From Buddleja alternifolia (lineage: Eukaryota > Streptophyta > Magnoliopsida > Lamiales > Scrophulariaceae), in assembly GCA_019426215.1 (NCBI GenBank), contig CM033392.1:54301149-54365148 (forward strand): a stretch of DNA of 64,000 nt, in the 5' to 3' direction. Below are positions 12,586 through 24,107 of the stretch, piece after piece. The notes below the pieces were generated by a model. It ran no database searches. It was not told where the DNA came from and was given only the letters and a program-made list of their open reading frames with translations. Position numbers and translations under genes: made by a program. Position 1 is the stretch's first letter, and each line of letters opens with the position of its first letter.

Positions 12586-12951
12586 GCACAGAGGCGGAGC
12601 TGGACGCCGACCAAAACCTTAGGCAAAAAGGTTACGTGAGGTTGCAGTGCTCCTATTTTTTAGGAGCGTTTTGAATAATGTTGGGTATGTGTAGGCATAG
12701 AATTCTTGGCCTTATATAATAGAGGGGAAAGGTAATTTTGTCTGATATCTTTTATTGGCTAGTTAAACAGCTAATATGGGGCAACAAAAATTTGGTCAAC
12801 GCCACATGGGATTTTTTAACGGAATTGCTGACGGAACCTTAGCGGAAAGACCAATTTGATACATTTTGGAGTTTAGGAACTTGTTTACCACATTTAATAT
12901 AGTACGAAGGATCCTAAACGTATTTTGCCCTTATAATAATGCTAATTATTC

Positions 12952-13325
12952 GGCAAAATTTCAATTATAGTTCCACAGGATATCGTTATTTTAGTTTTAG
13001 TCCCAAACTTTACGGGATTCTAAAAAACGTCCCAATATTTTGAAAAGGTTGTAATGCTAGTCTTTTTTTTAAACAATATTAGTCCCATACTTTATTTTGT
13101 ATTTTAAAAATTACATTTTACTCCCTAAACTATACAAGATGTATTAAACACCCTTGTAAACATAATTTTTTTTCACTTACCCCCTTAAATATATTTTTAT
13201 TTCATTTAAAAAGGACTAACATTACAACATTTTCAAATTATTGGGACCTTTTTTAGAATTTCGTAAATTGTGAGACTAAAATTAGAATGACGACATTTTA
13301 TGAGACTAAAATTAGAATTTTGTCC
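12952..13325. mobile_element. MULE-type MITE, about 374 bp, foldback
   Basis: The left arm (12952 to about 13065, starting GGCAAAATTTCAATTATAG) is an imperfect inverted copy of the right arm (about 13210-13325, reading inward as GGACAAAATTCTAATTTTAG). A perfect direct repeat TAATTATTC flanks it (12943-12951 and 13326-13334), and the C before it also matches. The 9-10 bp duplication indicates Mutator superfamily. No open frame. Confidence 0.85.
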
Positions 13326-14739
13326 TAATTATTCCTAATAATTATTGCTCACCATTCTATGTGGCCAGCACATAGTGTTTAGTTACCCCTGGTTTCTTTT
13401 ATTTCCCCATGATACACCCGAATTCCAATTTCCCCAAATTCCAATTGGATGACATGATATTTCTCATTTTTTGAATTTTTGGAAATTTTTTTCATAAAAA
13501 ATACATTTATTTAACATCTTCTAAAAATATCTCAAAGAAATGTTATACACTTATACTCAAATTCCCTAAAACAATCTCAATTTTTTCTTGAAAAATGGAT
13601 TTAATTGACATTTTTCTCAAGAAAATTAGATTTTTACTATTCAAGATTCACTCAAGAACTAAAAGACATTTAACCGCCAATATCTTAACATGGTCATCCA
13701 AATAATCACACATCTTGATTCAAAATGACGTAATGTACAAAATAAAATCCATTTTGAATATTTTTGGATTGCTTAATCGATGAGTTTAACTTAAATATAT
13801 CTAAATTATTTTAAAAAATAAAAACTCATCCATACTTTTCTTACCAAAAAGAAAAACCACATTACACATAATTATTATATTCTTTTTCTATCTATCTATC
13901 TATATATATATATATATATATAAACTCATATAACCATACTTCTCCCATCAAATCTTAATTACTCCCCTTCTAAATAAATTCTTTTACATTTTTTAAAAGA
14001 AAAAAAATGAGAAATGAGAAGTATTAGTATCCCAATTACTCTTCAAATTTGTAGCATCCTCATCTCCTTCCCAATTACAAAATTCTGAGATTAGTAAAAA
14101 AAGAAGGAAAATTACTAAAACCCCCTACAATAAATGTTTGTATGCAAATAACTCATGAATTTTTTTTTCAATTTCAAAACTCATTCTACAAACTTTTCTT
14201 TCCAAAACATCCAAACGTTAGGATCAACAACTTTTTGGATTAAATTACCCTTCATTTATTAAGTTAATAATTGATTAGTTGATTTTTTTTATTTGATTTT
14301 GTATTTTAAAAGTTTCAAATTGATAAATCGTATAATATGAATATTATTTATCAATATTAGATATTTTAAATACTTTTATATAATTTATTTATTATTTTAA
14401 TATAGTAATTATCTAAAATTATATTTTTTATAATATTAAAAAAATCTGAAAAATTTAAGATTAAAACCAATTAGTATTAATTATCAATATAAAAGTTCTA
14501 AATCAATAAGTTTTTACACGAAACCGCAATTGTTTAATTTTATTTTAAAAGGCTAAGGACGTATAAGTCTATAAACTTATTACCCTAAATTTTTGAGGGT
14601 GTTTGGAATGAAAAGTTGGTGGAACGTACTTTTTAGATTTTCATAGGTTTTTTAGATACAAAAATTTATTTTAGGTTGTTTATAGTAAGTTTTCCAAAAC
14701 AAAAAAGAAAAAGAAAAAAGAACCTTGGAGCTAGATGAA
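13326..14739. other. AT-rich intergenic stretch with a microsatellite
   Basis: Non-coding AT-rich sequence with no gene or bounded element that I can recognise. A compound (TATC)n/(TA)n microsatellite lies at about 13889-13922. GC content rises sharply at about 14740 where the ESS2-like pseudogene begins. Confidence 0.5.
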
Positions 14740-15657
14740 TAATAATGATGTTTTCCCCAGCAGGCCACTCTCCCCGCCACCTCTCTACTCCCTCCCTCTC
14801 CCGCGATATCTTAGTTCCTCCCTTGTTTCCGCTGCTTCCACACCCCGATTTCCCCACCCGCAAGCGCCGAGGATTCCTACGTCGCCGCCATCGAGAAGAT
14901 CATTGAGCGGGGCTTGTTCCCAAGCTGCGTGATCGCCTCCACTGGCTGTAGGCTATGAGAAGAACTTTATTGATGTGCAGTATCATCTGGCTCATAGAGG
15001 GGAGGTGTCTTTAACCGAGGAGGAGAGAGGCCTGACCCTGAGGCTAAAAGCGTTATTAACTAAGGAAGGAGATTAGCAGACCGAATACTCGTTTCCATGC
15101 AAGTTAAAAGCGATGGATGTTAATGAATTGGACAACTATATGACAATGTTGCAGTGCTTTACACTCCTGTTTCCGGGGCTACCCCGTTTCCAATATCGCG
15201 ATGAGATCTTGATTTGGAGAACAAGTATGATTTGGAGAATCCCAACTAGCTAGATTTTATGTGGAGTCTGAGAAAAAGGCAGACAATGGACACCGTCCCC
15301 TGCTCCAGAGGTGGATGACGACTCACCATTCATAACCTAATTACCTGGGGAGAATAGAAATTGAAGAGGTTAGAGTCAGAGGACGAACACACCAATTGAT
15401 ATTTATTATTGGGGGTAGTGGCCGGCGATGGGCCACAATTTTAAAATCCTCATGCCACCTTCAAGAGATTTAAAGGCGCATTCTTTGTCGAAGGAGACTG
15501 CAAAGAAACCACCATTGCCTTCACCAGTAAGAGGAGGAGGAAGTGCAAGTCCAAGCGCACGGACACTTTCATCTGCTGCCTGCCCTGAAGAGAAGTTTAC
15601 GAAGAATGCGATTTCCAAGTCCACATTGGTAGTTTGGTCTCGCCATCTTTCTGTCTA
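14740..15657 (+). pseudogene. Decayed copy of splicing-factor gene ESS2/DGCR14
   Basis: ESS2 (DGCR14) is a nuclear, spliceosome-associated protein conserved in eukaryotes. Several blocks in the right order match it, in different frames. EDSYVAAIEKIIERGLFP at 14869-14922 matches the family's N-terminal signature. A block with VSLTEEER lies near 14990-15060. FYVESEKKADNG at 15255-15290 is followed by a serine-proline stretch and TWGE near 15350, then DGP. The C-terminal KAHSLSKET and KKPPLPSPVRGGGSASPS block falls in 15428-15650. The middle of the protein is missing and stops and frameshifts separate the blocks, so it cannot make a protein. No intron boundaries are evident, so it may be a processed copy, but I see no poly-A tail or TSD. 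The family assignment rests on remembered motifs and is fairly firm. Confidence 0.8.
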
Positions 15658-15660
15658 GAG

Positions 15661-17360
15661 TTAGCGTTTCGTACTGTTGTGAGTAATATATGGCTGGATG
15701 TACAGTAGTTTGTATTTTAAATGTTGGGACGTTGAGATAATTAACAAGACATGGAAGTTCCTATTGTGTCCACATTCTCTTTTTGCTTTGTTTTCTGTTT
15801 ATTCATATCTTAATGAACTTATTTACGTCTGTATATTTCACAAAATATTGAAGTTGTGTAGCATAAAACTTAATTGCCAATAACGGGAGTCAGATACGAA
15901 GGAAAGGTTTGTGTATCTTTCTAATCCTTGATAAATTGGGTTTTCTTATACCTTTGGCAAACTATTACATTAAATTAGAGGTATTGAAGGGTTGTAAAGA
16001 AGGACTCATTATGTATCTGTTAATATTCTTTCTTAATACAGAGATATATGGCATGTAGTTGTCAAGTTATTTTACCCAAGATATGTCGTGTTGGCCCCTG
16101 GTAATTTAAAGGTAGAACTGGCTAGCCGCCTAACCTTTATGAAGAACGTTGCTGCTCGTCTTCTCTGGACCAGTGCAATGGTCAGTATTCCTTCCTGGCT
16201 CCTGCACTCTCTTTGAATTTAATGGTTCCTTGTGGACTTATCTCTTGCCTTTGCTTTCAATTAGTATGATCCCATTTTTTGGAATTATTTTGACCACTGA
16301 TCTTATCGTAATCTTCTACAATAAAGTTGCATTTGTGTTATTTTAGTAATTCAATGCATTATGTAACTTTAATATATTGCTGCCTTCATACTGAATCAAT
16401 GAGCTGGTTTGTGGTTCAAAACAGAGCATTGGCATCTTAGAGCTTACTCAAATTATTGTGTATTTCACATGGCTTCCAGTAATGCTAACCAGAAGCTCTT
16501 CTGTCTGGTTCAAGAATTGAGAAAAGAAGACGTGATCAGTATGATTTCAGTTTTAAACCTACAATTAATGATTACGTAATGAGTTTCTCATTCCAAGTCC
16601 AACTATGATCTTAGGCCCTGTGCAAGCAAAATCGTCAATTTGATGTGGGATTTACGTGTAGGCCACGATACTCAAATGATTGTGATTATATCAGAATTTG
16701 AAGTCTCGGCTCCTATGAATCACCCATGGATATATATCCTTGGAAATGGTAAATATGTGCTAATATATGTTGTAAAGAGATGTGTAGATAGCTTTAATTT
16801 GATTGTGCATGGGTATTGCATGAACCTCCCCGATGGCTTTTAGTTTGGTATGTATGTGTTGATATTTGTTCAACAACATTTCCATTAATTGTTTCCACAA
16901 GATTCACATGCAATTAGCTGGCAGAAGATCTTTTGTGATTTTTTCTCCTTAATTCTTCATCTTTCATTGGATGAAAAGTAAATTGCATTGTTAAATACTC
17001 AACTCGATATCGATTACTAAAAATTCGTAATATATTGAAACAAGCTTGAACACGATTTGATTTTCTGTTCAATAACATTAGAAACACTGTTTGAGCTCGA
17101 TTTGATTAGTTACACAAAATTACAAAAAAAAAAAAAAAACCTTCGTGTATCCAAGAATACTGTACTTTACTATATTAGTTTACACCTAATAAAACTATGA
17201 TTATTTACTGGATAATAGTATTCAATACAGAATATGCCGCTGCCATGGAAAATCAAAGTCGTATTAGGATACTTTTTCTCTAAGCCTAATTAAAATAAGA
17301 TAAACTATCAAGTCTTAATTAAAGTCAACTATCAAAGTAACCCCCCCCCCCTCTTGTATA
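15661..17360. other. Gene-free stretch, possible decayed exon at 16100-16181
   Basis: No intact gene. A readable frame at about 16110-16181 (KVELASRLTFMKNVAARLLW and TSAM) ends at a GT donor-like site and looks exon-like, but I could not assign it to a family and found no convincing continuation. The rest is AT-rich, with an A tract at 17128-17140 and an 11-base C run at 17341-17351 just before the WNK promoter. Confidence 0.35.
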
Positions 17361-17376
17361 CTTGTATATATAGCTA
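17360..17376 (+). promoter_or_regulatory. TATA box of the WNK gene (candidate)
   Basis: TATATATAG lies at about 17365-17373, followed by pyrimidine-rich CTT/TTC sequence typical of plant 5' leaders. A leader intron is likely: CTGAG|GTAATT at 17500 and TTGTGCAG at 17914, leaving 11 untranslated bases before the ATG at 17926. The promoter and leader intron are predictions from sequence only. Confidence 0.5.
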
Positions 17377-17925
17377 GCTACATTATCACACGTATCTTTT
17401 TCTTCTTCTTCTTCAACAATATACTAAGCAATTATAATCTCATCACACCTTTCTCCCTTTTCTTCATTTTTGTTTTTTCATATTCAAGAATATCCTGAGG
17501 TAATTTACGTAGTCCACTTGCTAGTTTCAGTTTTAATTCCTCAATTTCTAGCATATTTTGTTTTTTATTTAATTGTTTTTTCCCCCTGTTCAATCATAAG
17601 AGTACTTTGCAAAGTGAATAACCTTTTTGTTATGCACTCTTGATCTTTCTTTGTTACACCTTCTTGGTTGCATTTATAATTTCTATCTACATATATACGT
17701 CTTAAATATCATTTCACATGAATACTCATAGTTTAACAACAAAAGAATCGCTTTCATTACTACTGAAGAAAACAGAGTTTTAGAGACGGAAATTATTCTA
17801 TCTAGATGATTCATATTGCTTAAGCTTTGAGAAATTAGAGACGAATTTTTCCACGAAAAATATATTTCAATAGATCCTAATTTTGAAGTACTCCAATCTG
17901 ATTTCCTTGTGCAGTCTCATTTAAA

Positions 17926-19500
17926 ATGCCACCATCAAACAGCATAACTGATGATGAAGACATGGAACCCTTTGTGGAGGTGGATCCATCAGGCCGATAC
18001 GGGCGTTACAGCGACCTGCTTGGCACCGGAGCTGTCAAAAAAGTATATCGTGCATTCGATCAACGAGAAGGCACTGACGTGGCATGGAATCAAGTCAGGC
18101 TCAGGAACTTCAGCAGTGATCCATCTGTCATCATTAGGCTTCGTTCCGAAATCGAGCTGCTGAAGACTCTGAGTAATGATAATATCATAGCCATGTACCA
18201 TTGCTGGAAAGATGTGGAGCATAGTACCTTTAATTTCATAACGGAGGCTTGTGCATCTGGAAATTTGAGGGATTATAGGAAAAAGCATAGACATGTTTCT
18301 ATTCAGGCACTCAAGAAGTGGTCTGTTCAGATACTTATAGGGTTGGATTATCTTCATACTCATGAGCCATGCATCATTCACAGAGATTTGAATTGCAGCA
18401 ACATTTTCATTAATGGAAACATAGGCAAGGTAATTTCATCTTTGCTCTCCGATTTCCTGCACCCCGTTTTTGGTTGAAAATCTCATTATGTTCATGTCAT
18501 ATATATCCATGATTCAAGTATCCGCTGATATATATTATCTTCGAGCTTATATGTATCTGCGCTAGTATGAAATCATATCGAATGGTGTCATCAATTTAAT
18601 GATATGTTCTTGATCATATTGGGATATTAAATATTTCTATAATATCGTCTTAGAATTTTTTGAGCATCTTAGAATGCATTTATTTAGTATGGTTCAATAC
18701 AATCTCAATATACTGTTACCGATGTAGAATGACATGCCAATATTATTGATATTGCATCTTTGAACCATGATTACATTTTTAAACGATTTTCAAACGAAAA
18801 ATTTATAATAATTGGAGAATTCATTAAAAGGTTCTGATTATGCCACATCGATGCATGTATGCCACTGTTTATTTGGTGTAATCCGGACTATGCATTCAAT
18901 TTTCAACCAATTATAAGTATTAGGGATGGCATCTGGTATGGTTTGGGGTGGATTTACCAAAACTCGGACCCAACCCGCCAATTTTTGTGTGTAGATCGCC
19001 ATGGCACAGAAAAGTGTCGGATCAGGACCAATTACCATTCCTCAATTATTAAATAATGAATCATGACTTTTACATTGATTCAAGATATTATAAGATTGTG
19101 ATTCTTATTACAGGTGAAGATTGGAGATTTGGGATTAGCCACAGTTGTGGGGAAGAGCCACGCAGCGCATTCATTAATAGGCACGCCCGAGTACATGGCA
19201 CCAGAGCTGTACGAGGAGAACTACACAGAACTAGTTGACATATACTCTTTTGGTATGTGTTTGCTCGAGATGGCGACTTGTGAGATACCGTATAGCGAAT
19301 GTGACAGCCTCGGGAAGATATACAAGAAGGTTACGAGTGGAACTATGCCTCAAGCGATGGACAAAGTGAAGGATACGGAGCTGAAGGGGTTCATAGAGAA
19401 GTGCATTGGACAGCCAAGAATGAGACCCTCAGCTGCTGAGCTTCTAAAGGATCCATTTCTTTCTCATGTTGTTATTGACACAGATGATAATGCTGTTTAA
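17926..19500 (+). CDS. WNK-family serine/threonine kinase, WNK11-like
   Basis: With-No-lysine kinases are cytosolic Ser/Thr kinases whose ATP-binding lysine lies in strand beta-2 instead of beta-3. Coding exons are 17926-18429 and 19114-19500, separated by a 684-bp GT-AG intron, giving 296 residues. The protein is essentially only a kinase domain, as in the short WNK10/WNK11 class. The glycine-rich loop is at residues 32-43 ([12 protein letters not shown]). AWNQV at 53-57 has asparagine where other kinases have lysine, the WNK hallmark. The catalytic loop is HRDLNCSN (152-159), where the usual form is HRDLKCDN. DLG at 173-175 replaces DFG, also typical of WNKs. GTPEYMAPE (191-199) and the subdomain XI arginine are present. 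I believe the HRDLN form is shared by WNK11-type proteins, but that needs an alignment. No inactivating change is seen. Confidence 0.92.
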
Positions 19501-19802
19501 TTGTCTATGTATATGTATTGTTGCATCATGGTTTGCTGTTGTTAGGCTAGTAGCATTTATGGAACACATTAATAGAAGATTTTATTGATTTTATGGTTTA
19601 ATTTTTATGTACATATATTTGATACTAGGTGAAGATTGTGGTTTTAATTGACACTTATTGAACTTTGTTCGGCTCAACTCAATATCTTCCTCGATTTATT
19701 GGACTTATATTACGTTTTACATATGTTAATTTCGACTCAACTTACAGATTTTATTGATTCAAAATAAATAACGAAAACAACAAAATTATCTATCATAGTT
19801 TT

Positions 19803-19900
19803 TTTTTTTTAAATAAGAAAAATGCTTGCTCTTAAACGATCAAAAAACAGTACAAAGGTTTAACTCTCCAGAAAAGGTCTAGGAGATGGTACAGAACAAC
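19803..19900 (-). mobile_element. 5'-truncated LINE-like retroposon, about 98 bp
   Basis: The insert starts with a T run (the poly-A tail on the minus strand) and is bounded by a long direct repeat, AATTATCTATCATAGTTTT. It lies at about 19784-19802 on the left and 19901-19919 on the right. Tail plus long target-site duplication is the signature of LINE-machinery insertion. The internal 80 bp is too short to classify with certainty. It lies 300 bp past the WNK stop codon. Confidence 0.8.
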
Positions 19901-20225
19901 AATTATCTATCATAGTTTTGTATCTTGAATATTATGTGAACAACGAGACTATCTGAGACTGAGAGAATCGTTGGTGTGATGTTATATATGGTATGCATCA
20001 ATATTGAAAACTAAATAGTGAAAACCAAGTATGATTGATATTAGATCTATTCGAATAACATGGATCGAAATAAAAATATAATTCTATACTTCTAGTTCTT
20101 GTACACTCAAAAACAGAACAACAACTTCATTAGAAAGTGAAGCAATTTGTCACACATATATAGTCATATAGAGATAGTACTGATACAGGACGAAGAACTG
20201 GAGTCCAAATGCAATTACAAATTAT

Positions 20226-20266
<41 letters not shown>
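20226..20266. repeat. Compound (CA)n(TA)n microsatellite
   Basis: About twelve CA units followed by about nine TA units with no interruption. Confidence 0.9.
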
Positions 20267-20280
20267 TAATGATGGTAAAA

Positions 20281-20669
20281 TTCGTCAGTCAACGAATATC
20301 ACGTGATTGACCACGTGGGGAGGGAATCCGATCCAACTCACGACAAACTAGGTTGGGGGTTGAAGAATGTATAGATTGCGCGCTGTTACGCGAGTTGCCT
20401 ACGTATCCAAAGTGATGGGATCAAGTCAATTCGTAGTTCTATGGTGCAATTTCTCTCAGAAGTAGCCAGTGAATTTTTCGGGAGAGAGTTCATAATGAGT
20501 CTTTCCCAACTCCTCTAAGGTATTTATATGGAGCTCGTAGTGGGCTATGAGCCGTGGGCTCAATTTCATCAGTAGCTCATCAGGCTTAATAATATATCCC
20601 TTAGAATATTAAAATAGCCTAATTACTCTTATTGAGTCGTCAGCCCTTTGGGCTCGACTAGTTTATTAA
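20281..20669 (-). mobile_element. LTR-like retroelement fragment interrupted by the gypsy element
   Basis: Read on the minus strand this carries a TATA-like word (CATATAAATACC near 20520) and downstream the word series GAACTACG ... GACTTGATCCC ... GGATACGTAGGCAAC at 20445-20395. A similar series is found in the Tat-like LTR at 45714-46369. The same segment appears to continue at 26166 past the younger gypsy insertion. Neither outer end is defined. Confidence 0.4.
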
Positions 20670-20674
20670 CAGTG

Positions 20675-21127
20675 TGTTAAGATCGAATTAATTTTCTGAA
20701 TATTTATGGGATTAATACAATAAACTCAGCAAAATACTTCACTCACAATATATAATTATGAACAAATCACCACTCAAAATGACCCGCTCTAGCTCAAGAA
20801 CCCAAATCCGATCTGCAATGAACAGATAAAGAAGAATTATGAATTTCAGAGCTCGGATAATGCAGCAATGGAGGAAAGAGAGAGAAGGGAGAGAGAAAAG
20901 GATCTTACTGCATCAACCAATTCTCCAAAAAAATGTGCTCCTCTGCCTTTTCCCAACCTATAACTAATTGTCAGAATCTGTCCCCAATTAACTAATTAAT
21001 TCTCGCTTAATTAACCAAGCCCTAATTAACACCCTTTATTCAAACGACGTCGCGACAAGAAAACGCATAACTCTAAAATAAAAAACGCTCAACCTTATTT
21101 ACGTTTCTGAGTTAGTTGAACCTGACA
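20675..21127 (-). repeat. 3' LTR of the gypsy element
   Basis: This 453-bp repeat begins TGTTAAGATCGAATT and ends AACCTGACA on the plus strand, with TG...CA ends. It differs from its partner at 25708-26160 by about four substitutions: ctcgg/cttgg, aacc/ggcc (two) and cgacg/ctacg. Confidence 0.95.
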
Positions 21128-21141
21128 ATGCTTCCCCTTTT
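21128..21141 (-). promoter_or_regulatory. Polypurine tract of the gypsy element
   Basis: On the minus strand AAAAGGGGAAGCAT directly precedes the 3' LTR. This is the site where plus-strand DNA synthesis is primed. Confidence 0.8.
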
Positions 21142-24107
21142 AAGAAGTTTGTCCCCAAACTTCTAACTGAGGAAATCGTGTTGTAATGACTCCCCAGTCC
21201 TCCCATGTTGCCTCTTCAATTGGTAAATGAGCCCATTGCACCAAAATTTGACTGACAGGTCTATTGTTCCTCTTCATAATCCTCCTGCCAAGAATGGCCA
21301 CTGGCATCAATATGGCATGCCCTTCATCAGTCAACATAGGAAAAGTTGAAGACACTCTAGCAGTAGCAGAAACTGATTTCTTCAATAAGGATACATGGAA
21401 CACAGGGTGGACTAGCATCCTCTGGCAATCTCAACTTGTATGCTACTTGACCAATCCTCTCCAATACTTTAAATGGTCCACAATACTTAGGACTAAGTTT
21501 CCACACCCTTTTATCCCTGAGTGTATTTTGTCTGTATGGTTGTAACTTCAAGTACACTAGATCTCCAACAACAAACTCCCTTTCACTTCTCCTCTTATCT
21601 GCAAATTGTTTCATCCTATTTTGTGCAGTAGTCAAATACCCTTTAAGGTTTTGGATGATTTGTTGTTTCTGTGTTACCATATCTTCAACCCCAGCAACCA
21701 ACATGTGCTTGTATGGCCCCAAACTGAAATGACTAGGCTGATAGCCATATAGGGCCTCAAAAGGAGTCATCTTAATACTAGTATGAAAGCTAGTATTGTA
21801 CCACCATTCAGCAAGACTAATCCATTTAACCCACTGCTTTGGATGTTGGTTGCACATACATCTCAAGTAAGCCTCTAAACACTGGTTCACCCTCTCTGTT
21901 TGCCCATCACTTTGGGGGTGATAAGCTGTGGACATGGCCATTTGTACACCTAGAACATTCATCAACTCCTTCCAAAATTGGCTCACAAAAACCTTATCCC
22001 TGTCAGTAGTCAAAGTAGCAGGTAATCCATGTAATTTATAAACTTCATCCATGAAAACCTTGGCCACCTTAGAAGCTGGTAGAGGGTGTGAAAGAGGTAT
22101 AAAGTGGCTATATTTGGTCAGTCTATCCACCACTACTAAGATAGTATCTTTTCCTTCAGATAGTGGTAACTGTTCTATAAAGTCTAAGCAAACATGATGC
22201 CAAGCTTGATCTGGTATAGGCAGTGGTTGCAACAGCCCAGGGTAAGCCACGTGCTCTCCCTTGCACAACTGACAAACCTCACAACTCTCCACCATTTTCT
22301 GTACATCCTGATGAACCCTTGGCCAATAAAACAGCAGTTATAACCTTTTCATTGTTACTCTTACTCCTGAGTGGCCTCCAGAAGTTGAGGCATGCATAGA
22401 ATTAATAATCTGTTGCCTGAGATCAGTACTCTTGCCCACAAACAACCTCCCTTTGAACCTTAAAATCCCTCCATGAAATGAAAAACAAGACACATCAAAG
22501 GGCCTCAATATACAAGCTGTTATTGCTTCTTTTACTTCATCATCCCCTTCATATGATTCTATCAATTGCTGAATCCATGCAGGCTGCACAGCTATCACCA
22601 TAGTACATTTTGACACTTGTTGATCACTGGATTGATCCTCCCTTCCCTGCCTAGATAATGCATCAGCAGCTCTGTTTTCTAAGCCTCTTTTATACTCTAT
22701 CTTATAATTGAACCTCATGAGTTTAGCCAAATATTTTTGCTGAAAAGCAGTGGTGATCTTCTGCTCTAGTAAATACTTTAAGCTCTGTTGGTCTGTCCTT
22801 ATGATAAATTGAGTTCCCACCAAATAATGCCTCCATTTTGACACAGCTAGAATGATAGCTAAAAATTCCTTCTCATAAATAGACAAACCCATGCTTTTGG
22901 GCCCTAAGGCTTTGCTTAGGTAAGCAATGGGGTGTTCCTCCTGCATCAATACAGCTCCAATTCCTCCATAGCAAGCATCTGTTTCAAGTACAAAGGTTTT
23001 GTCATAATCTGGTAAGATCAAAACTGGAGTATTAGACATGGCCCTTTTTAATGATTTAAAAGCTTGCTCTGCTTCATCACTCCACAAAAACTGTCCCTTC
23101 TTTAACAAATTGGTCAATGGTTTGGCAAGAACACCGTACTTGTCCACAAATTTTCTATAGTACCCAGTTAAGCCCAAGAACCCCCTTAACCCTTTTACTG
23201 TCTTTGGGGTTGGCCACTCCACCATGCATTTTATCTTTGAGGGATCAGCTGCTACACCCTCTTTAGTAATCACATGCCCTAAGTATTCAATCTTCTCCTG
23301 GGCAAAAGAACATTTGGACCTTTTTGCATACAATTGGTTCTCTCTTAATTTTTCCAAAACTAGCTGTAATTGCTTGACATGTGTCTCCATATCAGGGCTA
23401 TAAACTAGTATGTCATCAAAGAATACTAGCACAAATTCCCTCAAGTAATCTTTGAATAACACATTCATGAGAGATTGAAAAGTGGCTGGAGCATTTGTTA
23501 GCCCAAATGGCATTACTAGAAATTCAAAGTGTCCTGACACAGTGACAAATGCAGTTTTGTCTCTATCCTCCTTCTTCACTCTAATCTGATGATACCCAGC
23601 CCTTAAGTCGATTTTGGAAAATATGGTGGCCCCTTTGAGTTCATCCAGTAAATCTTCAATTATAGGAATGGGAAATCCATCTTTAATGGTGATGGAGTTC
23701 AACATCCTATAATCTACACAGAATCTCCAACTATTGTCCTTCTTAACTAGCAAGACTGGAGATGCAAATGGACTGTTACTGTGCTGTATGATCCCAGATT
23801 GTATAATCTCTTCCACCATTTTTTCAATTTCTTATCTCTGTACATAGGAGTACCTATAGGGCTGCTGTTTAATTGGTTGAGCCCCAGGTTTTATCTTAAT
23901 TTCATGGTCTTGTGGTCTCTGTGGAGGAAGTCCAGCTGGTTCAGCAAATATATCTTCATATTGGTCCAGTAAGATGTCTATTCGCTGTGTGATTTTTGTA
24001 GATAATGGTTGTTTTTCTTGTCCAGAAACCACATACAGCTGGCACAGTGATACATAGGAGCCTTTATCAAGAAGTTTCTGCATCTTTTTACCCCTTATCA
24101 TTTTCAC
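21140..24107 (-). pseudogene. Gypsy pol: reverse transcriptase, RNase H, integrase
   Basis: The reverse transcriptase has DLRAGYHQIRV and the active site FFDD near 23423-23412. RNase H follows (LETDACYGGIGAVL near 22990) and then integrase. The integrase zinc region retains CEVCQLC. Its D, D, E core is visible in [16 protein letters not shown] and [10 protein letters not shown]. The last block (VQWAHLPIEEATWED, about 21220-21180) resembles a chromodomain end, which would steer integration to chromatin. Breaks are a TAA at 23832, a TAA at 22338 where KLLFYWP would be expected, and a one-base shift near 21410 just before [11 protein letters not shown]. All but the last frame are in register, so the decay is slight. 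Confidence 0.92.

Larger units (their letters stand above)
6592..12676 (-). mobile_element. Full-length L1-type LINE, coding frames decayed
   Basis: A non-LTR retrotransposon inserted on the minus strand. The 3' end carries a poly-A tail (T run at 6591-6601) after CCCTTTGGAATG. A 14-bp target-site duplication AATGTTGGGTATGT lies at 6578-6591 and 12677-12690. Both open frames are recognisable in the expected order and spacing, with about 90 bp of 5' leader before ORF1. Both frames contain stops, and ORF2 also has frameshifts and a changed catalytic residue, so the copy is dead. Its presence inside inverted repeats at 5928 and 12930 shows it inserted into an older element. Confidence 0.92.
5928..12930. 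mobile_element. Decayed TIR element that hosts the LINE
   Basis: The left end, GGGCAAAATATTGATAC at 5928, mirrors the right end, which reads inward as GGGCAAAATACGTTTAGG from 12930. Further in, 'aagtccctgaactccaaa' on the left matches 'aagttcctaaactccaaa' on the right. The flanks CAATAATAA (5919-5927) and TTATAATAA (12931-12939) agree at 7 of 9 bases, a plausible but degenerate MULE-type duplication in low-complexity sequence. Without the 6.1-kb LINE the element would be about 0.9 kb. I see no transposase. Confidence 0.45.

Noticed and set aside
16110..16181. Exon-like frame KVELASRLTFMKNV and following residues
   Set aside because: Looks exon-like with a donor-like GT, but I could not identify a family or a next exon, so no gene is called.
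18838..19056. Open frames on both strands between the two WNK exons
   Set aside because: They lie in the GT-AG intron; the kinase domain is complete without them.
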